NCBI RefSeq assembly: GCF_901709675.1
Contig: NC_051102.1
Location: 7,847,412-7,911,411 of the forward strand
DNA length: 64,000 nucleotides
Source of the DNA: Syngnathus acus
Lineage: Eukaryota > Chordata > Actinopteri > Syngnathiformes > Syngnathidae
Reading direction: 5' to 3'
Position 1 is the stretch's first letter. Each line of letters opens with the position of its first letter. Shown piece after piece: positions 47,521 through 61,433 of this stretch. Below the pieces are notes generated by a model. It had not been told where the DNA came from. It saw only the letters and a program-made list of their open reading frames with translations, and made no database searches. The position numbers and the translations under genes are program-made.

Positions 47521-48834
47521 CTTGTGTGTCAGTGTGTTTATGATGTTAAGCGAACACTAACACTAACATTAAGGATCCATTCCATTAGCTTCTCGAGAGG
47601 CAATTTCCTGATTGCTTTGTGATTTTACTACCAGTTTTATTTGCAGTTAATTTCATTTTATTTGTAATTTTATTAGTCCTTGGGTTCTTTGCAACTTTTA
47701 ATTTGCTGTACTTGTTTTGTACAATGACCTTGACTTTTTAGAAACTTATTTAAATAAATACTTTCTTGTTAGGTGGTACCACAAAAGTGGATTCTTGACT
47801 TAGAGAGGCAAAACAAGGTAACGATGTAACGTAACTTTTGGTTAGTGTCATATTTTTGAGTTTAGGTAACAGCAAAGAGGATAAAAACTCAATGAAAGTA
47901 TGTGTTTGATATTTTTTGATTTTGTGAATTCATGATTCTGTATTATTATAACAATAAAAATGCATGCTGTTATGCAATATGTTCTTCAGTTGAAATTGAA
48001 TGCTTTATAGTTTTATATTTTTTATATATCCATGATTATGATCATATTTCTATATGACGATTGCTAAAACAGATCAATTGCTGGCCAAATACTTGTAGCT
48101 CACTTTTATTAGCAATCGGCAATCATGCCTGGTTCTGGCTTTCCACGTTTTTACTGGTGTGGGGTTCCACTTGTGCTGACTTAACAAGAAAAACGTTTAT
48201 TTAAAACATACACAAAATAATAACTAATCTCTTGGCTCAGATTTGAGTCGGAACGGTTCAGCATCTGCGAACTGCTCTCTGGGACTGTTTGGCTCCATAA
48301 AATGTGAAGAAGTAACAAGAAAAGTACGTTTCGTCATTTCGGGGCGGAACAAAGTGAAATATTGCATAGTTTTGGAGTGACTACTTTCCAACATCAACAT
48401 ATAATTCTCTCAAGTGTGAAAAACGACATTAATTGGATGTAAAGGATGTCAAATAACACATTTAATGAGAAAACTGATAAGGGAAATGAATGCGGCCGAG
48501 TGAAACCATAATCCCGTGTTGGGACTGGTGGAGCCCTAATTACTCAAGAATTCAAAACAATTTGTCCCATAGGAAATAATGTAAAGTGAATTCATTCATT
48601 TTGAGGGTCCATCACTTCATAGCTTGACACTGATGGGGACACAAGATATTTTACAAGGGGCCCCTTTTCAATAAAAACTGGTTTAAAAGTTTTAGAAAAT
48701 GCAGTGTTTTTGCATGCCAGACAAAAACGCACGATGACTTGCAAATACGTACTTTACTACCAAAAGTCACAAAATTCATCTCCAGTACAAGATAAGCAGA
48801 ATATTGAAAATAAGACAGAGCCCAATCGGTTAAT

Positions 48835-49128
48835 GTGTGATATGAGCAAAGTATTCAAACGACATGTCTTAGCACATAAACTAACAGCTAGCTTAGCTTG
48901 TTCTATTTCTTCTTTCTTGCCTGACGACAATCAACCACCACATTTTGTGCAACTTTCAAGACACATTTTCCAGACCTCAGTGCCAATATGTGATATGAGC
49001 AAAGTATGCAAATGACGTCATAACAGATAAGCTAACAGCTAGCCTAGCTTGTTCCATTTCTTGCCCAACTGACGACAATCAACCACCACATTTTGTGCAA
49101 CTCTCAAGACACATTTTCCAGACCTAAC
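48835..49128. repeat. Two-copy direct repeat, ~153-bp period
   Basis: TGTGATATGAGCAAAGTA recurs at about 48836 and 48989, followed in both by AACAGCTAGC, CTAGCTTGTTC-like text, GACGACAATCAACCACCACA and TTTTGTGCAACT..CAAGACACATTTTCC. The second copy reads ATGCAAATGACGTCATAAC where the first reads ATTCAAACGACATG. Confidence 0.85.
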
Positions 49129-52100
49129 TGTAATTATTACTTATTATTGGGTCTTTGGTAGACCAATTTCATGATGCTTCTACAAAGAGCCCAGATGTCG
49201 CCCTCCCGCTATTTTACGAAGCGAAAACGCCAAGCTTCAGGGTGGCGGCCAGATATGAAGTCCACAGTGCGACATTAACATTTATGTGGCTCACATTTCC
49301 CACCACCACCCGGCCGCAGTTTGTGCTCAAATCTGCTCTCCCCTTTGAGTGATGCATCATCTCTTATTAGATGATCGTGGAAGTATGAAACATCTGGCCG
49401 GCGTAACACCTCGCCGCTCTCCGTCGGGAGTAAGGTCATCACGTTTGTTGCGAGAGGGACTGACAAAGTTATTTTATATAGGCGGGGTGTTTTCCCCAAC
49501 ACATTTTTTGGGAGGACAATCGGAGGCGTGATGAACGGATTTTTCATTTTCCCACGGCGTAGAGAAGATTGAGACCTTTGTGTTTACCCGGACTCCGTGT
49601 CAGTTACAGCTTAAAAAGAGGGCCCATTCAAGGCATCTTGACTTTTTGACTGCGTCATTATGGAACAATTTGCAGAGCTCCGAACCAATTTGGAAACGCT
49701 TTATTAGCATCATGCGGATGCCCAAAACAATCACGGCTGACGCGGCCAATGCCACCCCCCTCCCCTCGTTCTTGTTGCTGTCAAATTATTTTCTTGACAT
49801 GCGGTTTGTACTCCTGGCCTGAAATGTCTCCAATTTCTTCATGGAAAAGGATTGCAACGGGTGGGGGTTTGATTCGCTGACGTTATTTACACGACCATGG
49901 TTTCGCTGCCTCCCTCCCTCCCTCCCGGCGAGTCGAGATTGTGGAATTTTTTTGGCATTGACCCACATCTGGATTTCTGCACTTGAAGGTGCCCCCCCCA
50001 AGTCTCTTGTGAAGCCACAAGCCGATGTTTCCCAGGGTACCGTGGATACAAAGTCCGGGTGTCATCCGAAAAACTTCCTGCTACTCCGCTTAAAGTCGTT
50101 TCGTTTTTACAAATGAGCAGCAAAACTTGTCCTGAGGGCATTGACGTGTCCTTGCTGTAGGTGGAAAAGTAAGCGGAGCGTTGGATCTGGTTTCCATCCC
50201 GGGTGCCCCACCTTGACTGGAATACAATGGATGGGGAGCAGGCCTAGAACTCTTAACTCACTCTGCAGATTCCCCCCCCACAAAATTCCCTTGATGTTTG
50301 ACTAGCAAAAGCAGCTTTGAATGCCATCACAAGGCCATATACTTTGTAATGGGGGAATTGCACAATTGCGTTTATGGTCGGCAATGTGAAAACACACAGA
50401 TGGATTTTTGGGAAGTGACTTTAATGACCCACTCACATTGCAAAAGAAAAAAATGGAGGTGATGGGGGATGGGGGGGGGCATATTTTAGATAGCAAAATC
50501 ACATTCTTAAATCTGCTGATTTAAAAGTACTAACCCAAATCGGGTCAGTGCTGATTAATACTGCCGAGTTGATGTTACCAAAAAATGTGTGTTTTATTAA
50601 TACGATGCAAGGACTATGCAAATTGGGCAAAAAAATATGAAATAGTCCAAACAGGAGAGTGACACTGTTTCATATGAACCTCTATTTGCTAGTTAGCAAG
50701 CTAATGCTAATGCGACGCTTTGCTGTGCTTCTTTTTTTCAGGCCCAAGTCAGTTGGGCAAGAAATCCAAGGAGTCATTTCTTTACATTTGCTTTCTTTTC
50801 TCACTGATTGGCTGGTAGAGAGAGATCACACACTTCTCTCAAGTGATCAAGTCTTTCTCCTTGTCAGATTAAAGGCTGTTGTTTTATCTTTTCTTTTAAT
50901 TTGTCAGCCGCCCGTGTATCGATTGGACAGGCGCCCGGGACGTGTCATCGCATCTATATTTGTCAGTGTCGCTTGCAGTCTGTTATTGAAGGCCGAGCTT
51001 TCCATACATAATTAAAAGAAGCTGGGATGAAAGAGCCAATGCCTCAGTCACTTGTTCATCCATCAAAAACTTTGAACCCGCTCTTCCAGACGTCGCCGCC
51101 AATGATTTTCTCGTGGTAGCCACCGGACAAACAAAGGCACCCTTTTTCCATTTGCGCCTCATCCCTTTGTCTCATATTTGACTCGGGGAGGGCTTTAAGG
51201 CTTTAATTAAATTCCAATCCCCCGCCTCTCACTTCTCCACAGACTGCCCCCCTCCGCCGTGTCTCTGTGGGAGCTTGCGAAGCCGGGCTTTGCTGCCTGT
51301 TGTGGTTTTTATTTGAAAGAGTCCCCGCTCGTCATGATAGAATTCGCACATGTGGCGCAGACGGCACGAGCGAGAGTGTGTGGGCCTGAACATGCACTGG
51401 AGTGACACCCAACTGGTGTGAGGGGGAGGGCGAGGGGGGTCCCAACTGACTTGAGGGACTTGTCCAAATCTGTCCCGAGCACCATTTTTTTTTCTTCTTC
51501 ACGCAATCATCATTGCTCCTTTTCCGTGGCCACCCACTACCATGGCCCACATTGCTCGGATCAGATGCAACATTTGCCTGTCATGAAACTGAGCTCGGCC
51601 AGTCTGAGTGGAAAGATGGGTTCTGCGTGGCTGATCCACACTGACAGTGATGGACAAGTCCAGAAAGGAAAGCTGATGGCCAAAGTTCCTCTCCTGTCTT
51701 GCCTGGACAACGTCAGAGAAGATGGATGTGGCGCTTGCGAGGCATCCGAGTTGAGCTTGCTTCATATTGTGGGTCTCGAATAGAAAAGGCGACGCTGAAA
51801 TTCGAAACCTTTTTCTCATTTGTTCAGCGTTTGTCCTTTTCCAGACAGACTGACAGCGGAAATGTGAGCAAGTGATGGACAACACACAGCAGGGCCGTTT
51901 TCGTGCTGGATTGGAAGTTGGAAAGTTAACTTTTTGTTTCTGAAGAATGATGAACACTAAAAATTGAAATAATTTAATAAATAAAAATAAAATAGTGTTA
52001 GCTATACAGTTACATTTTCATACTGTTGTTGGTGTGGGGGAAAGAAATATTAAAAAATGCGAGTATATATCCATCTTAATAGTGTCGAAGATGTTTTGTT

Positions 52101-55100
52101 AAAATGAAAACAAAGGCCCATGACGACTTAATAAATCGCTTTTATCTTTTTTACCATCTCTGTACACATCCAAATGTCACCGCAGGATATATATAAAAAA
52201 AGAAAAAAAAATCAGCAGAACGTCTTGATTCCCCCGTCGTGTCTTTTCAAGGGTATCGTTGGTTTAATGCGCCGTTGAAAAAGGCTCCAGCTGGAAAAGT
52301 GAACAGGAGTCGTTTTTAACAAGCTCACAAAGCCCCCAAAGCCCAAATCCAGAGCTGACCAGCTCACGCACACAAGGAAACAGACACTCGACCCGCCATT
52401 ACCAAAGCCCGCGTGCCAGTCTGCAATTTTAATTGAATTTGTTTTAAAGGCCAAGCTCATCAGGCATTGATTTGTAGTGAGCAATCTTCTGACCACAGCT
52501 GTTCTAATCAGCATAATTCAAATTTGAAAGCGGCTCGCCGAAGATACGGCGGTGAGACCTTCAGGGCGGCCATCGAAAATCGGCACGGACTAAGCTTTTC
52601 TGCGTTTGCTCATTTCCGCAGGGGGTGAAGAGGGATTCGTCCCACATAGTATAATGCGCATTTCCCGTAGGGATGACAAATCACGGCATGGAAGCCATCG
52701 TCAACGCAAACAGTCTGCTTGAGCCTTCGGATTCCGCTAGGTCATAATGTGCATATCACGACAATGAAATCTTTCTTGTCCTTGGACGTGATAACGCAAT
52801 GTGGACACGCTTTGACATGTCAATTCGAAATGGGACTCTCAGCAGTCTATTCTCACGAATATCTTCAAGGATTTTTAAACAAATTGAGTCTATTTTGCCA
52901 AAAAAAAGACTTGTTTGGTTTTGGTGCTGTTAGCTATTCTGCCCTTTTTGAACACGCACCTGTTTTGTTAGGCAGAAACCTCACAAAGCAAACAAATTAG
53001 AGGTAAAGTCTTCTTGCGTCAAGCTCTTTTGTCTCGCCTACATCTGACATAAAGACAAAACAAAAGCGGATTAAAACATCAGATGTTATAGCACCAAAGA
53101 GTCCAACCAAGCCACACATTAGCTAAACATAAGCTTGACAGCTTGAGGCGAACAAAATGAAAGGCGCCATAGATACGTTAACAAAAAATGCTGCTGCTCC
53201 TCATAGCAGAAATTTCAAACCATCATAAAAATGTATTTCAACACAAACACTTGAGTAACAAGTACAAATTGTCTCTGTTCTGTTTGTGAAAACAATTAGC
53301 ATAGCTGGGTCCTTATTTTGGGCTGTTCAGCCCCACAATGGCGCAAACGCCCATTTCTAATTGCGCCTGTGTGTCAAAAGAAAAACTCCACTCACGTGCA
53401 ATTAGACTGCACTTTGCGCTAGACTTGTAACTGGACACGAAATTGGCCCCCTTGAGATTGAACTCTTTTGCCTGTGTGTCACTACTGCTACCATCAGGCT
53501 TGGCACTAGCATCTCAAATCTGTACAAAAGGGAATACCCATATTCAGCACAATCTTCACTCAAGACTTTAGTCCGTGTTACTCAAAACCCAATTTTAAGA
53601 CTGAAAAATTCTTTTTTTATTAATGAATGTGACTTTCTGAGGAGCAGCATATCATTTCAGATGCACTCCCGCAGTAAGTCGCAATGAAAGCAAAAGCAAA
53701 GTGGTCGCAATGGGAATAAACGCAGCTCAACTTTCCTGAAATCTTAATTTTTTTTAAGGCTGATCGCCTACAGAAGAACCTTTCCATAAAATGATCACAG
53801 TTTTCTTGGGCCTCTTGCAGTTACTTCTATTCCTCATTTCATCTAGGAAAGTTGGAACGACAGCTCTTTCTGTCAAATTCCCATGTCTAATAAAAGTGAA
53901 CAAACAAGAAGTTTTTCCTTTCAATGAGGAAGTTCTTGTCAATCAAAGTCGAAAAAAGAAGTCTTACAGTATTTATTTCCCCAGGAAGTTTACAGCAGTA
54001 TCATTCCAAAACAAAGGCCACAATGAAACATTTATTTTCTAGTTTGAGTTGCGCGTTTTCATTTTTTGATGCCAAATATTTGGGTGAAATCGGAGCCCTT
54101 GTTGATGCAGTCTGCCCTAAAAGCATCATATGTGACTTTTATTTTCAAAGCGGCGGCGCGGGAAAACGTTTGCTTTGTGTGCGAGCGTGACATTGATTCT
54201 CCTCCTAATTATCTCCACATGCTACACTTCTCGGTGCAAAAACGAGGCCGGCCCGGCGCCACTGGGGTGTGCTCGTTGCTAATATAGTGTAAGTACATTA
54301 GCTGTGAATTCAACTTTTAAATACAGCATCGATCAGAACCCAACTGTGTAATGCTAACGCTGGGGAGTCGGCCCGCTGATTACATTGTTGCATCTGCCCT
54401 TCCTTTACGTTGAAATCAGCAAAAGGTATGATTAACCGATGTCTCGAAAAAATGATCCTGTGCCAATTTCTTGTGGCGTTTAGTGTTATCGTTCCTTCTT
54501 TTTCTTGTTCTGTCCAAATGTTTGTGCCATGCATACAACAAAGTAAACAAATACACTTGGAAATGATGTCATGTATTATTCAATGCTATCAAACACAGTT
54601 CTGTAATGAATGTTTTTGGACATTAACATCCGTGCAAATTGACATAATCAAACGGCACTTTGAAGTGACAAGCGCAAGAAAATACAATGCTCATATTTAA
54701 TTTCACGAGTTGGACGTGCTGCTTATACTTGACAGGGAGTCTGTCGTGTGGTGTAGTCAGATATTGCCTTTTTTTTTTCAATCCCTCTGCTGCGTGTTAA
54801 AAAAATTACAATCATTACATCTGCTTCCAAACGGCCACAGACTGTGGGAACAATTGCTTAAATATCGGAAAATTCCTCCCCCCTGGAGCTTTTGGGCTAA
54901 TGGCAGTCATATGTTGTGTCACAGGGTGGAAGGAGGGGAATGTGTTGCTATTATTTCAACGGAGACAACCCAACAAAAACACATCCAGCCTCAATATGTG
55001 TTTACTGTATAATGGCGGAGACAGCTTTACCTCTGTTTGGCAGCCTACTGGTCTAATCAGACTCAAAGCGGAGAGCGGAGGGAAAAAAAAAAAAAAAAAG

Positions 55101-56600
55101 AAGCTATTTGCTCAATGGCCTCTCCTAAAAGACTTGTGGCATGACTCAATAAAACAAGACATGCACGTTTTATCGAAAACTCTGAATATGATAAGCTAGA
55201 AAATGCTAACAGTGCTACATGCTAACAGAACTTAGCATGTAGCACTTAACTTTGTTTTGTGATTTTAATGTACAGCAAAACTCAGGACTGTTATCTAATT
55301 CCGATTTTCACCCCACTTGCAAATATACATTGACTGTACATCCACTCCATAAGCCCGACGCAGAGGGATACGCCCCAGGTATGAAAGATTATAGTGCTTG
55401 CAGGGCTGTTTTGACTCTTTGCCTGAGCTGCAAATTCGAACCAGGGCAGCCAAGTGGGCCGCCGACTTCAGTGCAGTGTTGCACCGTGGGACGGCGGCGG
55501 CGAGCGAGCGTTGGAGACTCTTTATCTTGTTTGTGCAGAGGGAAATGTGGAGGAATGTAAGCTGTACATCTACACAGGCCCCGAGGAAATAGAATAGCCT
55601 TTCTGCATTGTGCTTGTCCTAATGTAATTATGCGTAGGTCCTGCTGAGGCGAAAGGAAAGATTCCTATCCGGCAATATAGTGTCTCCAAGAATGCCTCGT
55701 TTTTACTTTCATAATAATGTTACTATTATTTTTTCCCAGCAAGACCTTGGTGAAGGAGGTCAAAAAGTAAACAGAAAAAGAGTTTGGGATACTATGGAAT
55801 CTCTAAGTCGAATATAATTCTTTCTGAGGAAGATACCCCTCCATTTCTTCCCAGAGGAATTAATGGCAAAAGAAAATCTTGAACATTCTTTACCGTCATA
55901 CAATGCAAAAATAAGTTAACCACTTCAAGATGACAATACAGGAAAAAAAAAAAATGTAATCGACATTTTTTGGCAGCAAATATTTTTTCATAGACACTTG
56001 AAATTAGGGCAACTTTAAAGACAACCAGCTTTTTATCACATTGAGGAAAGCACTTGCCTATGTATATTATATTCTTCCATTAGGCAATTCAGTGTGCTTG
56101 AGGAGATAAAACGGAGCACAGGTGACTGAGTGATAATGAACCACTATATATGCATCATGCAAACACTTGATGAAAACGACATCACATAATACAAAGCCTT
56201 TTTGCGAGAGGTCACTATGTTTTAGAACAAGGCGTCTGTCTTTGTGCTTTTAATGTGATTTATAAGCGAATAAAAAGCTTTCGCAGGGAGGCAGAGAGCC
56301 ACTGACGACTCGCACGTCTGCATCTTTGGCCTCTGCGCCGGTCTCTTAACTTCAAAACTCATAAAATACGCCAGCCGCAACATGTGCACATAGCAAGAGC
56401 TCCCGCTGAGCTCGTGTGTGGTCATTGGGAGCCGCAGCAGCCAAAAGATATGCTACGTGCTAGCTATAGGCCATTCGCTCACCGCTTACCGCTTGACTGA
56501 TTAAAAAGGTTTTATTGGCTGGTAATGTGTTTGAAAGGCAGTGAAAACTACTTAGAACTACTGTAACTTTATAAGCAAGCTAGCTAGTTAGCCTGATACA

Positions 56601-56998
56601 GTATTAGGTGCGGTACAAATAAAACAAAATGAAATACACTTACCACATCTGGCTAGATTCTTTGGTCCCTGCAAGAGGAGAAAAAAAATACACAATCACT
56701 CGTGACATAGTTTAATAAATCTGTGGGTTATTTACCTGGCAAACTAAATAACTCAGCTTGTTGCGGAATCGCTCGGAATGTTATGCTCTTTTCGCCCCCG
56801 GGTGTCGGTCAGAACACAGGATGGAGACGTGGTTCAGTTTTGGTTGCTTTACTGACTTACGGGCAAAAGGTATAGGCACACGTTGGTCGTAAGGATGTGA
56901 GAGCAAGTGTGTATAATGTACATGGGTGAGTGTCTGGGTGTGTGTATGTGATTGTGTATGTATATGTGTGGTGTGTGTGTGTGTGTGATTCTTGTGAA

Positions 56999-57084
<86 letters not shown>

Positions 57085-59614
57085 TTCTGCAACAGACAGA
57101 AATACAGTAAGTCAATGCTCAACTTCTGACGTCACACATCACATAACTAACTGCGCGTAACAATTCCGCCATACTAAATAAACATAAATGAAGTACTCTA
57201 GACAACACACCAAACATAAGTCACCGAGACAAGAAAACACACTTGCTGGCGACCGTTAGCCGCCGTGGAGCTACGTAACGGCTACTCGTATGATGCGAGG
57301 GAAACTTAAAGGAGCGCGCCGAAGCTACCAACCAAATGGCGCACACACGAAACAATTTGCGATCAGACAAACAGCACAACCGTAAACTGGAGTAACACTT
57401 AAATGTATATACTCACTTTTTGGCAAATACGCACACGATACTAGCCACTTTAACTCCCGCCATCTGCAATTTACCACTGCGCGCGGGCTGCAACAATCGC
57501 GATAAGCTGATATAACTCACGCGAGACTTAAGGCGTGGTGACGTAACTTTCCAACACAACATTCAACCCAAAAATATATATTGATTTTCAACATCAACAT
57601 AGGAACCTTTCTAACACAGCTCTCTTCCTAAATTTTGAAAGCTAGCAACAGAATATGTATCATTCTACCGTAAAATAAATTTTTTTGCAAGACAAATCCG
57701 TAAAATGTAACTTGAAATATTAGTCTCTGTGCCCAAAAACAAACAATCAAACAAAAAAAACCCACTTACCACCACTGTCGTTAGCTTGCAAGACTGGTTA
57801 ATCCCTGTAAAAAAACAAGAGGGAAAAAATGACAGCAATTTAGCTATGAGCTATCCTGCTACTAAGCTAGACAGCTGTATTCTAACATATATTTGTTCTG
57901 GTGGAAAACTCTTTAAAATATATAAATAGACTATAAAATAAAACATTCTACAATTAGCATAAATAATGAACACTAGCTAACAAGCTATAATGTAAAGAGT
58001 GACTTATCTAAACGCTAGCTAGCAAGCCATTATCCATCTTCACTTATCTTTACTGCTTGTTTGGTATACCTGTAGATACAATATACATTATTTAATCCAT
58101 CCCTGTTATGTGACTGAATATTATAGAAAGATGGTATAATAAATGATTTTCAAAGACACCTACGGTCACCTAGTCTATGATGCATTCGGGTTGTTTTTGC
58201 CAGCACTAAAGCAATTTTCTTGGCTGCTAATCAGACGTCTGTTACATTTTACCCAGTTCATCCTGTGGGAAATTACTTCCAAGTTTCAGTTCATTGTTTA
58301 GGGCTCCCACAGTATCATTACTATTTCGGACCACTCTTGGCAGCTCGCTTATCTTTTCCCAGGAAAAAAATAGCTAACAATCGGCCTCCTAACTAGCTGC
58401 ATAAAGAGACCTAGTTAGCGAATGCCAATGAACACAGCTGAGCACTTAGCGCAGAAAGAGACACTTATTTCCCTCCGGGGTTTGAGGAGTAAAACAAATG
58501 ATTGTAGGATTTGTGTTGTACAGAAACAAACAAATGATTCTGGAATGCAGCACCGTGTCTGCTGGATGGTTCATGAATCAAACCCTGTTACAAGACGCCT
58601 TTGGAGGGGATTCGCAAATTGCCTCTGCTTGTACACATCTGGCCACTAAAGATAAGATGATACAAATTTTGGTCAGGATGCGCTTTATTGCATCAATCAT
58701 GCATCTAAACGCATGGGGATCCTCCCCAGAGGTCACCAGACTGATACGCGGCGGACAGCGACGATGTAAGATTCCAGTAGGCCCAAACGTATGACCTAAT
58801 ACCAAGGGAACATTCCTGAGAAAAGTTTTTCTACTACGCCACAAACAGCAAGATAACCTGTAGGATCTAACGGAGGCTGGTACCTTCGTAGGTTGCACGA
58901 TACAAATCCAAATGTCGTTTCTTTTGGCATTTCACGACGCAAACAAAGATTGTCAAAATAAGCATTGGGACATTTGTGAACAAGAAAAAAAATTCACATT
59001 TAATTGATATCAAACAGGAGTTGAATTAAATATCAGCTGACAAAGGGCTCTTACAAAAGAAATAACATGAATCTAATCAGTGCCGCAACAACCTTTGAAT
59101 TTTTTTTTTTTTTTTCAAACAAATAGTTCCATTAATAAATTAACAAGCGTTAAAGAAAGATAAGTGTCCACAAACAAAAAGTCTGGGTGACACATTTCCT
59201 TCAGAGTTGTCCATGAAAGCAAAAGCACTTCACAAGCAGAGACGTGAGCGTATGGATTCAAATCTCTCCCCAAATACTGTTTTTTTTTCTTCTTCTTCTT
59301 TTAAAACATATTTGATCATACAACAGGTCAAGTGTGAGAGGCAATAAAAGCACATTTTCTCTGTTTTTATTAACCCTACATGAAGACATCTATTAACATG
59401 AAAGAGGGGTTAACTTATGAATGGTTGCCTTTTTTTTTTTTAACTACTTTTTTAAAACATTTTCCTATCTTTTACACGAGTGGTACAGCAAAATATAAAT
59501 TCTTCAGCTGTTACTTTGACAAGTTAATTGTGCAATAGAGAAAATATAGTAAGGCCTGAGTCGGAATTAGTGGGTTCATTACTTTACAATCGCAACTGTG
59601 GAGTTTGTCTAGAA
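56601..59614. other. Intergenic / distal adgrl1 3' region
   Basis: No coding gene recognised. It includes a long (GT)n microsatellite, a CpG-bearing patch near 57470-57540 and two short minus-strand segments with good splice signals (see findings). Minus-strand AATAAA candidates for a long adgrl1 3' UTR lie near 58682-58687 and 59366-59372. Confidence 0.4.
57001..57083. repeat. Long (GT)n microsatellite
   Basis: About 41 uninterrupted GT repeats, preceded by interrupted GT/TATG repeats from about 56935. Apparent His-Thr and Val-Cys open frames here are microsatellite translation. Confidence 0.95.
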
Positions 59615-59964
59615 CAGTGGTTCTTAACCTTGTTGGAAGTACCGAACTTGCGCATTCACAGAACCCCTCTTTAGCCAAAAATTAAAAAAAAAAAAAAAAT
59701 CAAATTCAAGACATAGATGTTTTTTTTACTGGTGCACAAAATGAGCCTTGCATGATCATCACCTTATTCAAAGAACAAAACCAACACAATGCATGAACTC
59801 AACAAATGACATACCTGCAAATCAGTGTGCCTTTGCGAGACCAGTTCAGATATGCATTATCACGATTTTACACGATAAATGTGTGTTCGGACCCCCGCAG
59901 TGGAGGCTCTGCCGAACCCCTGAGACCGACTTGGGTTCGATCGAACCCAGGTTAAGAACCACTG
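59615..59964. mobile_element. hAT MITE with 8-bp target duplication
   Basis: Terminal inverted repeats start CAGTGGTTCTTAACC at 59615 and end, complemented, at 59964 (GGTTAAGAACCACTG). Flanking 8-mers GTCTAGAA (59607-59614) and GTCTGGAA (59965-59972) match except for one base, as expected for a hAT target duplication. The 350-bp element has no transposase frame. It sits about 650 bp downstream of the adgrl1 stop, probably in its 3' UTR. Confidence 0.85.
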
Positions 59965-60612
59965 GTCTGGAAAGAGCCTGGTTTATGAAAGCCAACTACT
60001 CCTGAGTCATGACTCCTTGAACTGTGACGTGGAACGGAATGTAGCCAACCGAGAAATACCCTGACTGAGGAACAAGGAAGCATCCACAAATAAAAACAAA
60101 CAAGATGTCACATTTTGTATAAAACAGGTTCGCCAGACGTAGTTTCCAGCGCAGGTCTTTCTTGAGAACATGAACATCCGCCCATCACGATGGATCTTGC
60201 AACGTTTCTGTCTTGGAGGACCAGGTTGTAGATCGTGTGGTGGAGCAGAAGCTTGATGTGCGTGGTGTCCTGTGTCGTGATTATCGGCACACACCGCACA
60301 CAGTAAGAGCAAACTTTTTTTTTTTATGTGTGTGGTCTGTAACTGAAAAAAACAATCTTGCAAGAGTTGCCAAATTGGTGTCTGTGCATCTCCATAGTCT
60401 GTCAGCGAGGTGTTCACAGTTCACGTTTAGGCCTCAGAAGAACTTCTCGAGTGTCAACGAGTTCCATGTGCAAACAAGAAAAATGTCAGCGACTCATTCC
60501 TTTACCCACCCCGACAACGTCTCAGCTTCCCGGGGCGCTTGAGGAGTGCGGAGCCGGACTCTGCAGCTCACCTGACATCAACTGATAAGACCTGCCCACT
60601 CGGGGTTTGAGC
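59965..60612 (-). other. adgrl1: adgrl1 3' UTR (proximal)
   Basis: Sequence directly after the adgrl1 stop codon on the minus strand, without other coding potential. The 3' UTR probably continues left across the hAT MITE, because no minus-strand AATAAA was found in this block. Confidence 0.45.
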
Positions 60613-61433
60613 TCAGAGGCTGGTGATGATCTGCATCTGTCCGTCGCCGTCCCCCTCTTGGGTGGCGGGCGGCGGGGGGACAAAGCCGTCACTGGGCGCT
60701 CGGTTTATGTGGTAGTAGGACAGCGGGGGTGCGTCGGCGAGCTCGGGCATGCTTTTATGGTACGCGTCCTCGCCGTCGCTCCGGGTGGAGGGGGAGAGCT
60801 CGTCCTCGTCCTCCTCCTCGGGCGGGTACGGTGAAGCGGAGGGCGAGTCCCTCAGGTTGGGCATGCTGGTGTAGAGCGAGTCTCTGTTGTTATTGCTCGC
60901 GTCCTCACCTGGCGCGGAGGTCTCCACCTGGCCCTCCAGCTGCCTGGGAGCCTTCTGGGCATTGTAGAGCAGGGAGTGAGTCCTCTGGGGCAAGAGCGGG
61001 GCCTCGAGGGCCTCCTTGTGGTGGTGGTGCAGGAGAACCTCCAAGGGTGCGTGGCCTTCCCGCCCGATTCCTCTCTGCGGGGACGACGCCTCGACGTGAT
61101 CCACCTCGATGGCGTCGTCCTCGCTGCCGCTTCCGCCTCGGTCCACGGCCGCCCTGGTCTGCGGGACCAGCGGCGGGGTCGTGTTCCGCTGGACGTCGCC
61201 GCGGCCTCTCGGGACAACGCGAGGCCGCAGGTTGTTGTGCACGATCTCGGATATGATCATCTTCTCAAAGGCGACGTCGTCCAGGTTGAGCCCCCTCATG
61301 TCGGGCGGGGGGGCGCGCACGCCAACGGTTTCATAGTCGTCCTCTCGCAGGGAGTAGCTGTTGTTGAAGTTGCCGTTGAGGGGGAGGGTGTCCATGGCGC
61401 TGATGTCCCTGCTGTTGCTCAGAGACTGCTGTC
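60613..61433 (-). CDS. adgrl1: Latrophilin-1 (ADGRL1), last coding exon (C-terminal tail)
   Basis: Adhesion G-protein-coupled receptor of neurons; only the cytoplasmic tail (272 full codons) is here. The exon starts after a TTGTTGCAG acceptor (AG at 61435-61434) with two bases of a split codon, then [61 protein letters not shown] and the end [13 protein letters not shown]. Human ADGRL1 has [32 protein letters not shown] and the end GDGQMQLVTSL, so the match is specific; the final TSL is the PDZ-binding motif for SHANK scaffolds. The middle is low-complexity (acidic, His, Pro runs) and GC-rich. The seven-helix and lectin/olfactomedin exons lie beyond the right edge. Confidence 0.93.

Larger units (their letters stand above)
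40931..56600. other. Long intergenic stretch between prkaca and adgrl1
   Basis: No protein-coding exon could be recognised over nearly 16 kb on either strand; open frames are short and lack family motifs. Notable pieces are a (TGAA)n run, a tRNA-like B-box remnant near 47480 and a two-copy repeat at 48835-49128. GC-richer islands occur near 42640-42840 (CCGCCGCGCAACATGGCCGCC) and 43860-43990 and could be regulatory or conserved noncoding elements. ASF1B, which lies between PRKACA and ADGRL1 in human, was looked for and not found. Confidence 0.5.

Noticed and set aside
56781-57160. Open frames with long His-Thr or Val-Cys runs
   Set aside because: Translation of the (GT)n microsatellite.
39444-60612. 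ASF1B, expected between PRKACA and ADGRL1 from human gene order
   Set aside because: No exon with ASF1 wording was found on either strand.
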